The notes beneath the pieces were generated by a model. That model saw only the letters and a list, made by a program, of their open reading frames with translations. It made no database searches and had not been told where the DNA came from. From JAIQFL01 sp035501495 (GTDB lineage Bacteria; Acidobacteriota; Terriglobia; Bryobacterales; Bryobacteraceae), in the NCBI GenBank assembly GCA_035501495.1, contig DATJWB010000280.1:23314-87313 (forward strand): a stretch of 64,000 nt of DNA, given 5' to 3'. The position numbers were made by a program, and so were the translations under genes. Positions 9,135 through 18,620 of this stretch are shown here, in pieces. Numbering within the stretch: position 1 is the first letter of the stretch; each line of letters begins with the position of its first letter.

Positions 9135-9729
9135 AGGTAGGGCTGACCGGTGGGCTCGCCTGCGGGAAAACCTTCGTTGGCGAGGCGCTGGCAAGCTATG
9201 GATGCTTCCTGGTCCAGGCTGACGAATTGGGCCACGCCGTCCTGGCCAAGGGCGGAGAAGCTTACCAGGCCGTGATCCAGGAATTCGGCGCGGAGATCGT
9301 CGCCAACGGCGGCGAGATCGACCGCCGCGCGTTGGCTGCGCGCGTTTTCGGCTCTCCCGGCAAGTTGGAACGGCTGAATGCCCTGGTACATCCCCCGGTG
9401 ATCCGGCGCGAGAGCCGGCTCCTGGAGGAATTTGCAGCCCGGGAGCCGCACGGTATCGCAGTCGTGGAAGCGGCCATCCTGATTGAGACCGGGAGCTATC
9501 GCCGTTTCGATCGTCTTATCCTGGTAACCTGTTTAGAGGAGCAGCAGGTGGAACGTGCCATGCGCCGGGACGGCGCGCGGATCGAGGATATACGGGCCCG
9601 CCTCAGCCGCCAGATGCCTCTGGAGGAAAAACGGAAATTCGCCGATTTCGTAATTGACACATCGGGGGAAAAGGGGCAAACGTTGCGCCAGACCCGTGCG
9701 GTCTACGAATCGTTACGGAGAATCGAATC

Positions 9730-9733
<4 letters not shown>
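9128..9733 (+). CDS. coaE: CoaE dephospho-CoA kinase
   Basis: A 201-residue kinase for the last step of coenzyme A synthesis, phosphorylating the 3'-hydroxyl of dephospho-CoA. The P-loop GLTGGLACGKT is at the N-terminus, the DxxGH substrate motif appears as QADELGHAVL, and a CoaE-type RL-rich lid and C-terminal FVIDTSG follow. Length is typical. The start overlaps the folD stop, and the stop overlaps the ATG of the protease gene (ATGA), which makes a three-gene translationally coupled operon. Confidence 0.95.
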
Positions 9734-10884
<1,151 letters not shown>

Positions 10885-10892
10885 GGCGGCCG

Positions 10893-12347
10893 CTACCGGT
10901 CCGCGAAGGCGTAGAGATTGTGCAAAGTTCGCACATAAATCGTCTTCCGCACAATCGCCGGTGTAGCCACGATATCTTCACCCAGCTGGTTGCGAGCCAG
11001 GACTTCGAGTTGATCCTTGCCCGCCGAGATCACGGTCACCACGCCTTCCGACGAGGCCAGATAGACGCGCCCCGTGGCTGCCACCGGGGACGCGTAGTAC
11101 GGCCCCGGCGCGCCGGCTCGCGCGCGAAAAGCCACCTTTCCGGTGGCCGCGTCGAGGCACGTGACGATGCCGCCGTTCCGCACCAGGTATAAGCGGCCCT
11201 GGTACAGCAAAGGCGAAGGCACTTCGGGGATGGAACTGTTTTCGCGCCACACTACGACGGCGCTCTCGCCCTCAGGACGGATCGCGAGAAGGCCGTGGTC
11301 CTGTGCCATGGAAGCAACCCGGGTGCGGTACGCTTCCCATTCGGTCTCCTGCAGCAGTCCGTCGTTGTTGCGGTCCAGACCCTTGAACGACACGTAATTC
11401 TGCGAGTGGGGAATGCTCTCCAGCCCTGGCCGTGCGGTGTAACGGAGGTCGTCGGGGAACTCGGCGGCGCTGATCGCGCCATCGCCGTCTTTGTCGTAGA
11501 GCTTGACCAGGGTCGGGAAATCGGGAAGCGGCGCTCGCTGGTCTTCCTCTCCCAGCACGTTCCAGGTGGAGGTGAAGATGAGGCCGCCTTCGACGGCGGG
11601 AGTGCTGGCCCCCGAAGTGTTTTCGGGCAGCGACCAAAGCCGTTTTCCGCTGGATGACTGGTAGGCCTCGATGACGCCGGCGCGGTGCAGCACCAGTTGA
11701 TCGCGCCAGATCACGGGCGTCGAGTAGCTCTCCACGCGGCCCCTTTGGGACGGGTACGCTTGCCGCCACACCTCCTTGCCGGTGCGCCGATCCACGGCCA
11801 GCAGGTACCCACCCTGCATGGCGTCGTGGTTCAGGATCAGAAGATCGCCCGCGAGAACCGGCGAGGCTCCGCTGCCGTGGTGCGTTTTCGGCATTGCGAG
11901 GGGCAGGGTCCAGGCGGACTTGCCATCATGGTCGAAAGCGATCACGCCGTACGAGGAGAAATACGCGTAGACCCGCTCGCCATCGAGTGCGGGCGTCGCC
12001 GTCGCGGGGTTGCTCACCACGTGGGTTTCTTCGATCTCGCTCGCCGGCGCGGTGCGCCGCCAGAGGATCGCTCCGTTCCCGGCGCCGACGCAGAGCAGTT
12101 CGAGCTTCCTGGATGCCGGATCGAACGACGTGAGGAAGATGCGATCGCCCCATACCGCGGGCGACGAATGTCCCAGCGGCAGGGGCTGTTTCCAGAGCAG
12201 GCGCGTGGACGGCCCGAATTCCACCGGAGGCGCGGCGTTCGGCGCGGCCACTCCGCTGGCGTTCGGTCCGCGGAATTGCGGCCACTCCGGCGTCTGGGCG
12301 AAGGCCGCAAGGGCGAAGCCGGCGGCAAGCAGCAGGAGGGCTCGCAT
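10893..12347 (-). CDS. Exported PQQ-type beta-propeller with inserted EF-hand pair
   Basis: A 484-residue exported protein with a signal peptide (MRALLLLAAGFALAAFAQ). Repeats of the PQQ/WD-like type (W-x-x-x-L, TGKEVW, ATGKVAF) build a propeller before and after an insertion. The insertion carries two EF-hand loops, DKDGDGAISAAE at residues 285-296 and DRNNDGLLQETE at 325-336, suggesting calcium binding. The first repeat begins WPQFRGPNASG, a motif of outer-membrane-assembly-like PQQ propellers in acidobacteria and planctomycetes. No heme motif is present. It may bind a cofactor or be purely structural. It stands upstream of no obvious partner. Confidence 0.8.
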   Translation of the reverse strand: MRALLLLAAGFALAAFAQTPEWPQFRGPNASGVAAPNAAPPVEFGPSTRLLWKQPLPLGHSSPAVWGDRIFLTSFDPASRKLELLCVGAGNGAILWRRTAPASEIEETHVVSNPATATPALDGERVYAYFSSYGVIAFDHDGKSAWTLPLAMPKTHHGSGASPVLAGDLLILNHDAMQGGYLLAVDRRTGKEVWRQAYPSQRGRVESYSTPVIWRDQLVLHRAGVIEAYQSSSGKRLWSLPENTSGASTPAVEGGLIFTSTWNVLGEEDQRAPLPDFPTLVKLYDKDGDGAISAAEFPDDLRYTARPGLESIPHSQNYVSFKGLDRNNDGLLQETEWEAYRTRVASMAQDHGLLAIRPEGESAVVVWRENSSIPEVPSPLLYQGRLYLVRNGGIVTCLDAATGKVAFRARAGAPGPYYASPVAATGRVYLASSEGVVTVISAGKDQLEVLARNQLGEDIVATPAIVRKTIYVRTLHNLYAFADR

Positions 12348-12363
12348 GGCAGGATTATACTCC

Positions 12364-13260
12364 TTACCTGGGCTGGCGTACCTTGTCTACCACCACACCG
12401 ATGCCCGTGATCACGACATCCGGCTCGTCAATTTCGACCGAGTGGAAGCTGGCGGCCGCCATCATCTGTTCGCTTTGTTGCGACAAGCCCAGAAGCTCCT
12501 CCTGCAACTTCTTGTAGCTGGGTTGCCGGTTGCCCGTGCTGATGACCACCAGAGGCTTGTTGCCGAGCGGGTGAGGCGCCTTCTCGGTGGACTTCAGTTG
12601 GGCGAGGCAGTCCTTGGCCGTCTCGACTGTGGGCAGCACCGGCTGGAGCGAGGCGGCCCAGCGATGCAGTTGCCGGCTCCGCTCCGGGAGGTTGCGGAAT
12701 TGCGAAGAATCTTCGGCGGTAAACGTCATCGGTGTTTGTTGCAAAAGGACTGGGCGATTCGAGCCGGAATTGCCGGCTTCCGGAGCGGGCGCGCTGCGGA
12801 CGTCAATGAAGGCATGATCCACCATGACGACGCCGGCCACAGCGTCGGGGTAGAGGCTGGCATACAGTCGAGTGACTAACGCGCCTGCCGAAAGTCCCAC
12901 GAGGACATACGGCCCTTTGACTTCCGCAGTTTGAAGAACCTGGTGAATCTCGTTGACGCGTGACGCGCAGGTCAGGGGAGGTCCGGGATCGCTCCAGGCG
13001 GTACCCGAAGGGTCGTAGGTACAGATCCTCGTGAACTTTGCCACTTCGGGCTGGACCAGGGCCCAATCGAACGAGAAGCCCGCGCCCACAACGATGACCG
13101 CAGGATTCCCCTCGCCGCTACAGTAGAGATGAACGCGATAGCCTCCTATGTCCACCAAACGGCCGGGCGGTGGATAGGGTGGGGGTTTGGGAGATTGCGC
13201 ATGGGCATGCGCCGCGAGCATAAGTGCGATTGATGCGCCTATTGCATGAGAAAGGCTCAC
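12364..13260 (-). CDS. Exported alpha/beta hydrolase
   Basis: A 298-residue hydrolase with a signal peptide ending near AHAHAQ. The nucleophile elbow is GLSAG with Ser124. The oxyanion and cap regions fit the fold (YDPSGTAWSDPG), and a late FHSVEID supplies the probable catalytic histidine. The family covers esterases, lipases and haloperoxidase-like enzymes, and the substrate cannot be named. It starts at a GTG 19 bases after the stop of the LacI regulator gene, so the two are probably co-transcribed and the hydrolase may be under that repressor. Confidence 0.75.
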   Translation of the reverse strand: MSLSHAIGASIALMLAAHAHAQSPKPPPYPPPGRLVDIGGYRVHLYCSGEGNPAVIVVGAGFSFDWALVQPEVAKFTRICTYDPSGTAWSDPGPPLTCASRVNEIHQVLQTAEVKGPYVLVGLSAGALVTRLYASLYPDAVAGVVMVDHAFIDVRSAPAPEAGNSGSNRPVLLQQTPMTFTAEDSSQFRNLPERSRQLHRWAASLQPVLPTVETAKDCLAQLKSTEKAPHPLGNKPLVVISTGNRQPSYKKLQEELLGLSQQSEQMMAAASFHSVEIDEPDVVITGIGVVVDKVRQPR

Positions 13261-13279
13261 AGGAGATGCTCCACCGTGC

Positions 13280-14299
13280 TTACCGCCCGGTGGACTCGCG
13301 GACGACCAGCGTGGGAGAAATGATCACGGTCCGCGGAGGCCGGCGGCGCTTCGACCCGATTGCCTTCACCAGGATCTCTGCCGCCTGCTGCCCGATGCTG
13401 GCGCTGCTCTGGTCGATGGTGGAGAGCGGGACGCGCAGCAGATCGGAGTAGTGCACGTTTCCAACGCCGATCACTTTGATTGCCTGGGGGATGCCGATGC
13501 CCGCTTCGAGAATGGCCTTCATCGCTCCGGCCGCAGTGGGGTCGTTGTAACCGAAAACTCCATCGGGCCGCGGATCGATCGCCAGAAGCTTGCGCGCGGC
13601 CTCGTAACCGGAAGCGTCGTCGGTGGCATGCACCACGTAGGAATCGGGCACCGTGATGCCGTGGGCCGCCAACTCCTCCCGGTAGCCGTTCAAGCGTCCC
13701 AGCCCGGTGGTGAGCGGCGGGCCGGCGATGTGCGCAATCCGGCGGCAGCCCCGCTCAATCAGGTGTTTGGTGGCCAGGCGGCCGATGGCCTCGTCGTCGG
13801 CGCCCACGTATGGCGCGCTGGCGGCGACGAAGCGGCGGTCCACCAGGACATATGGCACATTGCGGGCTTCGATCCGGGCGAAGACACCCAGCGAGGAGGG
13901 GGGCTGCGCCGAAGCCAGGATCAGGCCGTCCACCTGGCGCGCGAGAAGGCGATCCACTTCGCTCGACTCGACTTCGCAATCCTCCTCCGAATTGCAGATC
14001 ACCACGTCGTAACCCAACGGCCGGATGGCCGCGGACACGCCCTTGGCGATTTCCGCGAAAAAGGAGTGCATGAGGTCGGGCACGATCAGCCCGATCATAA
14101 ACGTCCGACGGGCAGCCAGGCTGCGAGCCACCCAGTTCGGCTGGTAGTTCAGCTCTTTGATGCGAGCGAGCACCCGGCTGCGGGTCTCGGCTCCCACGTC
14201 CGCGCAACCACGGACGACCTTCGAAACGGTCATCACCGATACGTTCAGGTCGTGTGCGATGTCTTTCAGTCGAACCGGAGAGCTAGGAACGTTAGCCAT
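13280..14299 (-). CDS. LacI-family transcriptional regulator
   Basis: A 339-residue regulator. The N-terminal helix-turn-helix reads RLKDIAHDLNVSVMTVSKVVRG, with the hinge-helix region NYQPNWVARSLA after it. A periplasmic-binding-protein-like sugar-sensing domain follows (IGLIVPDLMHSFF, VDGLILASAQ, DGVFGYND, PLSTIDQ). The ligand is probably a sugar. The gene is followed by an exported hydrolase, and a perfect 12-bp palindrome lies 70-81 bp upstream of the start, which could be an autoregulatory operator. Confidence 0.9.
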   Translation of the reverse strand: MANVPSSPVRLKDIAHDLNVSVMTVSKVVRGCADVGAETRSRVLARIKELNYQPNWVARSLAARRTFMIGLIVPDLMHSFFAEIAKGVSAAIRPLGYDVVICNSEEDCEVESSEVDRLLARQVDGLILASAQPPSSLGVFARIEARNVPYVLVDRRFVAASAPYVGADDEAIGRLATKHLIERGCRRIAHIAGPPLTTGLGRLNGYREELAAHGITVPDSYVVHATDDASGYEAARKLLAIDPRPDGVFGYNDPTAAGAMKAILEAGIGIPQAIKVIGVGNVHYSDLLRVPLSTIDQSSASIGQQAAEILVKAIGSKRRRPPRTVIISPTLVVRESTGR

Positions 14300-14368
14300 A
14301 CGAATGCGAGGCGCCTGGCGGCGCCGGGATAGGGCCGGAACTCTACCAGAATGGCGAGTATAACAGGT

Positions 14369-14380
14369 TGATGCGCATCA
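14369..14380. promoter_or_regulatory. Candidate LacI-family operator
   Basis: TGATGCGCATCA is a perfect 12-bp palindrome with a central GC, in the spacer between the divergent LacI gene and folP. LacI-family operators are commonly palindromes with a central CG or GC. The assignment is inference from form and position. Confidence 0.35.
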
Positions 14381-14454
14381 CGGCATCTTCCGGAAGAGAT
14401 GTAGATAAACGCATTTCCCCTCTCCGGACGCAAAAGTGCGAAATTAGTAGGACG

Positions 14455-15300
14455 GTGAGAAAGCTCTACTACTGGAAGCTCAAGCAGCGCGAGATCAAGC
14501 TGGGGGAGCGCACCGTGTTGCTAGGCGTACTCAACGTCACGCCCGACTCCTTTACGGACGGGGGAAAATACCTCGACCCCGACCGAGCTTTCGCCCGCGC
14601 GCTGGAAATCGAAGAGCAGGGAGCCGACGTCATCGATGTCGGAGCGGAATCGACGCGGCCCGGTTCGCGGCGGATTACCGCGGCCGAAGAACTGCGGCGT
14701 CTGGTGCCGGTATTGAAGCGCCTGAAGGGCCGGCTGACGATTCCCATCTCGGTCGATACCTACAAAGCCGAAGTGGCCGAGCGCGCCCTGGAGTTGGGAG
14801 TCGAAATCATCAACGACCCTTCCGGCCTGACCTTCGAACCGCAACTCGCCCGCATCGTTTCGAACCACGATGCCGGGCTGATCATTAATCACACGCGAGG
14901 CCGCCCGGAGATGTGGGCGAAACTCGGACCCATGCCCGATCCCATGGGCACGATTGCCCGCGACCTGGAAGCGGCCGTCAGCCGGGCGCGGCACGTAGGC
15001 ATCGACCGGTCGAAGCTGGTGCTCGACCCGGGGATCGGTTTCGGCAAGCGCAAGGAGCAGAATTCGCAGATCCTGGGACGTCTTTCCGCGCTGGCCAGCT
15101 TCGACCTGCCGCTGATGGTGGGTCCGTCGCACAAGAGCTTCCTGACTCACGAGACGCCCGAGGAGACGCAGTATGCCACTGCCGCAGCGGTGGCGGCAAG
15201 CGTGCTGGGCGGCGCCCACATTGTCCGCATCCACAACGTGCGTGAGATGCGCGCGGCCGCCGACGTGGCGGACGAGATTCTAGCTACAAAGAGTAGCTGA
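14455..15300 (+). CDS. folP: FolP dihydropteroate synthase
   Basis: Joins p-aminobenzoate to dihydropterin pyrophosphate in folate synthesis. Conserved segments are present in order: GVLNVTPDSFTDGG, DVGAESTRPGS, SVDTYKAEVA, IINDPSGL, LDPGIGFGKRKEQN and GPSHKSFL. In the last motif the usual Arg of SRKSF is His. The GTG at 14455, with AGGAC just upstream, gives 281 residues, a normal length; an in-frame TTG at 14368 and ATG at 14371 would add about 29 residues of non-family sequence across the candidate operator. It diverges from the LacI gene. Confidence 0.9.
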   Translation: MRKLYYWKLKQREIKLGERTVLLGVLNVTPDSFTDGGKYLDPDRAFARALEIEEQGADVIDVGAESTRPGSRRITAAEELRRLVPVLKRLKGRLTIPISVDTYKAEVAERALELGVEIINDPSGLTFEPQLARIVSNHDAGLIINHTRGRPEMWAKLGPMPDPMGTIARDLEAAVSRARHVGIDRSKLVLDPGIGFGKRKEQNSQILGRLSALASFDLPLMVGPSHKSFLTHETPEETQYATAAAVAASVLGGAHIVRIHNVREMRAAADVADEILATKSS

Positions 15301-15344
15301 GGAGCCGGAAACCGAAGGAGACCTCTTCCGTCTAAATCGATGCT

Positions 15345-18300
15345 ATGAAAAGAGCGGCGGTAGTCTTTCCCCTGCTGGTACTTGCAGCATTTGGCCAGAC
15401 CCGGAGCCGTCTATTGGACTATGCCTTGATCCTGGCTGACCCACCGGTAGCCCGGAACACTCATTCGCGCGCGGAACTGGCGGCCGGGGAGGCGCAGCGG
15501 AATCGCGCGCGGATTCGCAGCGCGCAATCCAGCGTGATCGCGGAGCTGAAACGGCGCAAGGTTGCCGTAACAGGCGCGGGACAGATCCTGGTGAATGCCG
15601 TATTCGTGAGTGCCAGCCGCGAGACCGCGGCGCAACTCCGCGACATTCCCGGCGTCTCCTACGTGGTTCCGGCTCCGCCGCTTCACATGGATCTCAATCG
15701 CGCGCTCGACCTGCAGAATGTCCCGGCCGCGTGGAGCGCGGTGGGAGGCGCCTCGAACGCGGGAGCGGGCATCAAGATCGGAATCATCGATTCGGGGATC
15801 GATGTGAATCACCCCGGCTTCCAGGATCCGTCCCTGACGCCGCCGTCGGGTTTTCCGAAGGGTGATGCGAACTACACCAACAATAAAGTGATTGTGGCGC
15901 GGAGCTACATCACGTTGGATTCGGCGGGCTACGATCCGAGCAATCCCATCGCAACGTCGCACCCCGACGACTACTCGCCGCGCGACCGCGTGGGCCACGG
16001 CACGGCCATCGCGATGATCGCCGCCGGAGCGCAGAACACCGGCCCGGTTGCCACCATTCAGGGCGTGGCTCCCAAGGCGTTCCTGGGAAACTACAAGATC
16101 ATCGGTTCGCCCAGCATCAATCCGTTCGCCAGGACCGCCGCCTTCCAGCAGGCGCTGGAGGACGCGCTTACCGACGGCATGGACATCGTGACGTTCTCAC
16201 TCAGCGAGGGGGATCCGGCGTTCTACGGCCCGCTGGATTCGGGCACTTCCGTTTGCGGCCACGCCGGCTTGTGCGACCTGGAGACGGAAGCGGTGGAGAA
16301 TGCGATTGCCAACGGGATGGTGGTGGTGGTTTCGGCGGGGAACGACGGCAACATCGGCTACCGGATCCCCACGCTGAACACGATCCACAGTCCGGGAACT
16401 TCGCCGGCGGCCATCACCGTGGGAGCTTCCGCCAACTCTCACGTGTTGTACCAGTCGGTGCACGTCACAGGATCGAACGTGCCATCGAGCCTGCAAAATA
16501 TCAACGCCCTGTTTGGAGACGGCCCGCACCTCCCGTCGGCTTTGGGCGGTCCGATCCAGGATGTCGCGCAATTGGGCAACGACGGGCTGGCTTGCTCGAG
16601 CCTGCCGGCGAATTCACTCACGGGTGCGATTGCCTTGATCCAGCGGGGCACCTGTTCCTTCAGCGACAAGATCAACAATGCCCAGGCCGCGGGTGCGATC
16701 GGTGCCGTGATCTATCAGGTGAGCGGGCAGGACACGGTGTTCAGCACGCTCGGCGCCCAGGACACGGGCATTCCGGCGGTGATGATCGGGTATACAGACG
16801 GCACGGCGCTGAAGAGCTATCTGGCCTCGAATTCCGGTGTGAAAGCTTCGCTCGATCCATCGCTGACGGCGTTTGAGGCGCAGCCCGACACGATTTGGCC
16901 GGCGTCGTCGCGCGGGCCATCGCCGGGCACATTCGCGTTTACACCGACTGCGGTCATCAAGCCCGAGCTGGTCGGAGTGGGAGTCAACATCTACACCGCG
17001 ACCCAGAAGCTCGACCCCAACGGAGATGCCTACAATGCCAGCGGCTACACCAGCGTGACCGGGACCAGTTACGCCGTTCCGATGGTGGCGGGGGCCGTGG
17101 CGCTGGTGAAACAGATGCATCCGTCGTTCACACCGGCGCAGCTCAAATCGGCGGTAGTCAACACGGCAACGGCCAACGTGGCGGATGAAGGCGGAATGCC
17201 CGCGCGGGTCAACTCGGTGGGCGCGGGGAAGCTCAGCGCCGGAGACGCGGTGAAGGTCGCGGCGACCCTCAATCCCGCCACCCTGTCGTTCGGATTGCTG
17301 GCCGCGGCGTCGCTGCCCATCAGCCTTACGCTGAATATCACGAACGTGAGCAGCGCGGCGGCGACCTTCAATTTCGCGGTGCAAGCGCGAGATACGTCCA
17401 GTGCTACGGTGCAGATTACGCCCGCGAGCCTGACTCTGCAGCCCGGCCAGCAGAACAGCGTCACCGTGCGGCTCGCGGGTACGCGCCCCGCCGCGGGGTC
17501 GTATGAAGGCTTCATCGTGGTGACTGGCGCCGGCCCGACTTTACGGGTGCCGTATCAATACCTGGTGGGCAGCGGCACGCCGACGGACGTGTTTCCCATC
17601 GGAAACGGCGGATTTCTGGGCGGCACCAACGATACGGACTGGGAGCTGGATCTGCGGGTGGTGGATCAGTTTGGAGTACCCGTGCTCGGGACCCCGGTGA
17701 CGTTTAATGTGATCCAGGGCGGAGGCAAGATCACGGGCGGCGATACCCAGTCTTACGCGCTGGGGGAAGCTGCGGGCTTCGTTACTCTCGGCGGGAACCA
17801 GGGCGACCAGATCTTCAATGCGAATGTAGGCGGCCTCACCGTACAATTCAACGGCTATGCGCGGTTCTATCCCGCGATCAATTCGAATGGCGTGGTGGAT
17901 GGGGCCACCTTTAAGATCGGGCAGGGATTGGCGCCGGGGTCCTATGTTTCGATCCTGGGCACGGCGTTATCGGATGCCACGCAGGTGGAATCGACGGCCT
18001 CACTGCCGGTGGCTTTGTCGGATGTCAGTGTGAGCTTCGATGGCGGCGGGCTCAGCCTGCCCGGGCGCATCTCGTACGTGAGTCCCGGCCAGATCAACGT
18101 GCAGATTCCGTGGGAATTTCAAGGGCAGTCGTCGGTGGCCATGAAGGTCACGGTGAGCGGGCTGCCGAGCAACGTCTACAACGCTCCGCTGGCGGCAGCT
18201 TCGCCGGGGGTATTTGCGATCGTGGATGCGACCTCGAACGTGGTGGTCACGGCGACCACGCCCGTCAAGCGCGGCGATGCGCTGGTGATTTATGCCAACG

Positions 18301-18557
18301 GGCTTGGAGCGGTGAGCAATCAGCCTGCGTCGGGAGAGCCCAGTCCTGCGCAGCCGCTGGCACAGACCACCGGCACTACGACGGTCACGATCGGCGGAAG
18401 CGGCGCGGCGGTGGCTTTCAGTGGGCTGACGCCGAACAGCGTGGGGCTGTACCAGGTGAACGTTACGGTGCCGGGCAATGCGCCTACCGGGAATCAGCCG
18501 CTGGTAATCTCGGCCGGCGGGATGAATTCTCCGGCGACGACGGTGCTGGTGCAGTAG
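15345..18557 (+). CDS. Secreted subtilisin-like protease with PA and TIGR03437-type domains
   Basis: A 1070-residue S8 protease. A signal peptide (MKRAAVVFPLLVLAAFGQ) leads into an inhibitor-I9-like propeptide. The triad is Asp149 (IIDSGID), His218 (GHGTAIA) and Ser575 (GTSYAVPM). A protease-associated domain is inserted between His and Ser (GAIALIQRGTCSFSDKI). After the catalytic domain come Ig-like modules (about residues 640-740), then a C-terminal TIGR03437-like domain (YANGLGAVSNQPASGEPSP, LYQVNVTVPGNAPTG) typical of Solibacter secreted proteins. It probably digests extracellular protein. It converges on the tricorn-like gene. Confidence 0.9.
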   Translation: MKRAAVVFPLLVLAAFGQTRSRLLDYALILADPPVARNTHSRAELAAGEAQRNRARIRSAQSSVIAELKRRKVAVTGAGQILVNAVFVSASRETAAQLRDIPGVSYVVPAPPLHMDLNRALDLQNVPAAWSAVGGASNAGAGIKIGIIDSGIDVNHPGFQDPSLTPPSGFPKGDANYTNNKVIVARSYITLDSAGYDPSNPIATSHPDDYSPRDRVGHGTAIAMIAAGAQNTGPVATIQGVAPKAFLGNYKIIGSPSINPFARTAAFQQALEDALTDGMDIVTFSLSEGDPAFYGPLDSGTSVCGHAGLCDLETEAVENAIANGMVVVVSAGNDGNIGYRIPTLNTIHSPGTSPAAITVGASANSHVLYQSVHVTGSNVPSSLQNINALFGDGPHLPSALGGPIQDVAQLGNDGLACSSLPANSLTGAIALIQRGTCSFSDKINNAQAAGAIGAVIYQVSGQDTVFSTLGAQDTGIPAVMIGYTDGTALKSYLASNSGVKASLDPSLTAFEAQPDTIWPASSRGPSPGTFAFTPTAVIKPELVGVGVNIYTATQKLDPNGDAYNASGYTSVTGTSYAVPMVAGAVALVKQMHPSFTPAQLKSAVVNTATANVADEGGMPARVNSVGAGKLSAGDAVKVAATLNPATLSFGLLAAASLPISLTLNITNVSSAAATFNFAVQARDTSSATVQITPASLTLQPGQQNSVTVRLAGTRPAAGSYEGFIVVTGAGPTLRVPYQYLVGSGTPTDVFPIGNGGFLGGTNDTDWELDLRVVDQFGVPVLGTPVTFNVIQGGGKITGGDTQSYALGEAAGFVTLGGNQGDQIFNANVGGLTVQFNGYARFYPAINSNGVVDGATFKIGQGLAPGSYVSILGTALSDATQVESTASLPVALSDVSVSFDGGGLSLPGRISYVSPGQINVQIPWEFQGQSSVAMKVTVSGLPSNVYNAPLAAASPGVFAIVDATSNVVVTATTPVKRGDALVIYANGLGAVSNQPASGEPSPAQPLAQTTGTTTVTIGGSGAAVAFSGLTPNSVGLYQVNVTVPGNAPTGNQPLVISAGGMNSPATTVLVQ

Positions 18558-18561
18558 AGGC

Positions 18562-18585
18562 GGCGCGGGGACTCGTGCCCGCGCC
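18562..18585. terminator. GC-rich hairpin between convergent protease genes
   Basis: GGCGCGGG (18562-18569) and CCCGCGCC (18578-18585) form a perfect 8-bp stem with an 8-base loop, five bases after the subtilisin stop and before the tricorn-like stop at 18621. There is no U-tract. It could end transcription in both directions or be a small dispersed repeat. Confidence 0.4.
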
Positions 18586-18620
18586 ACGTCGTCCGCGGGC
18601 GACTCGGTTCGGTCTTCCAA

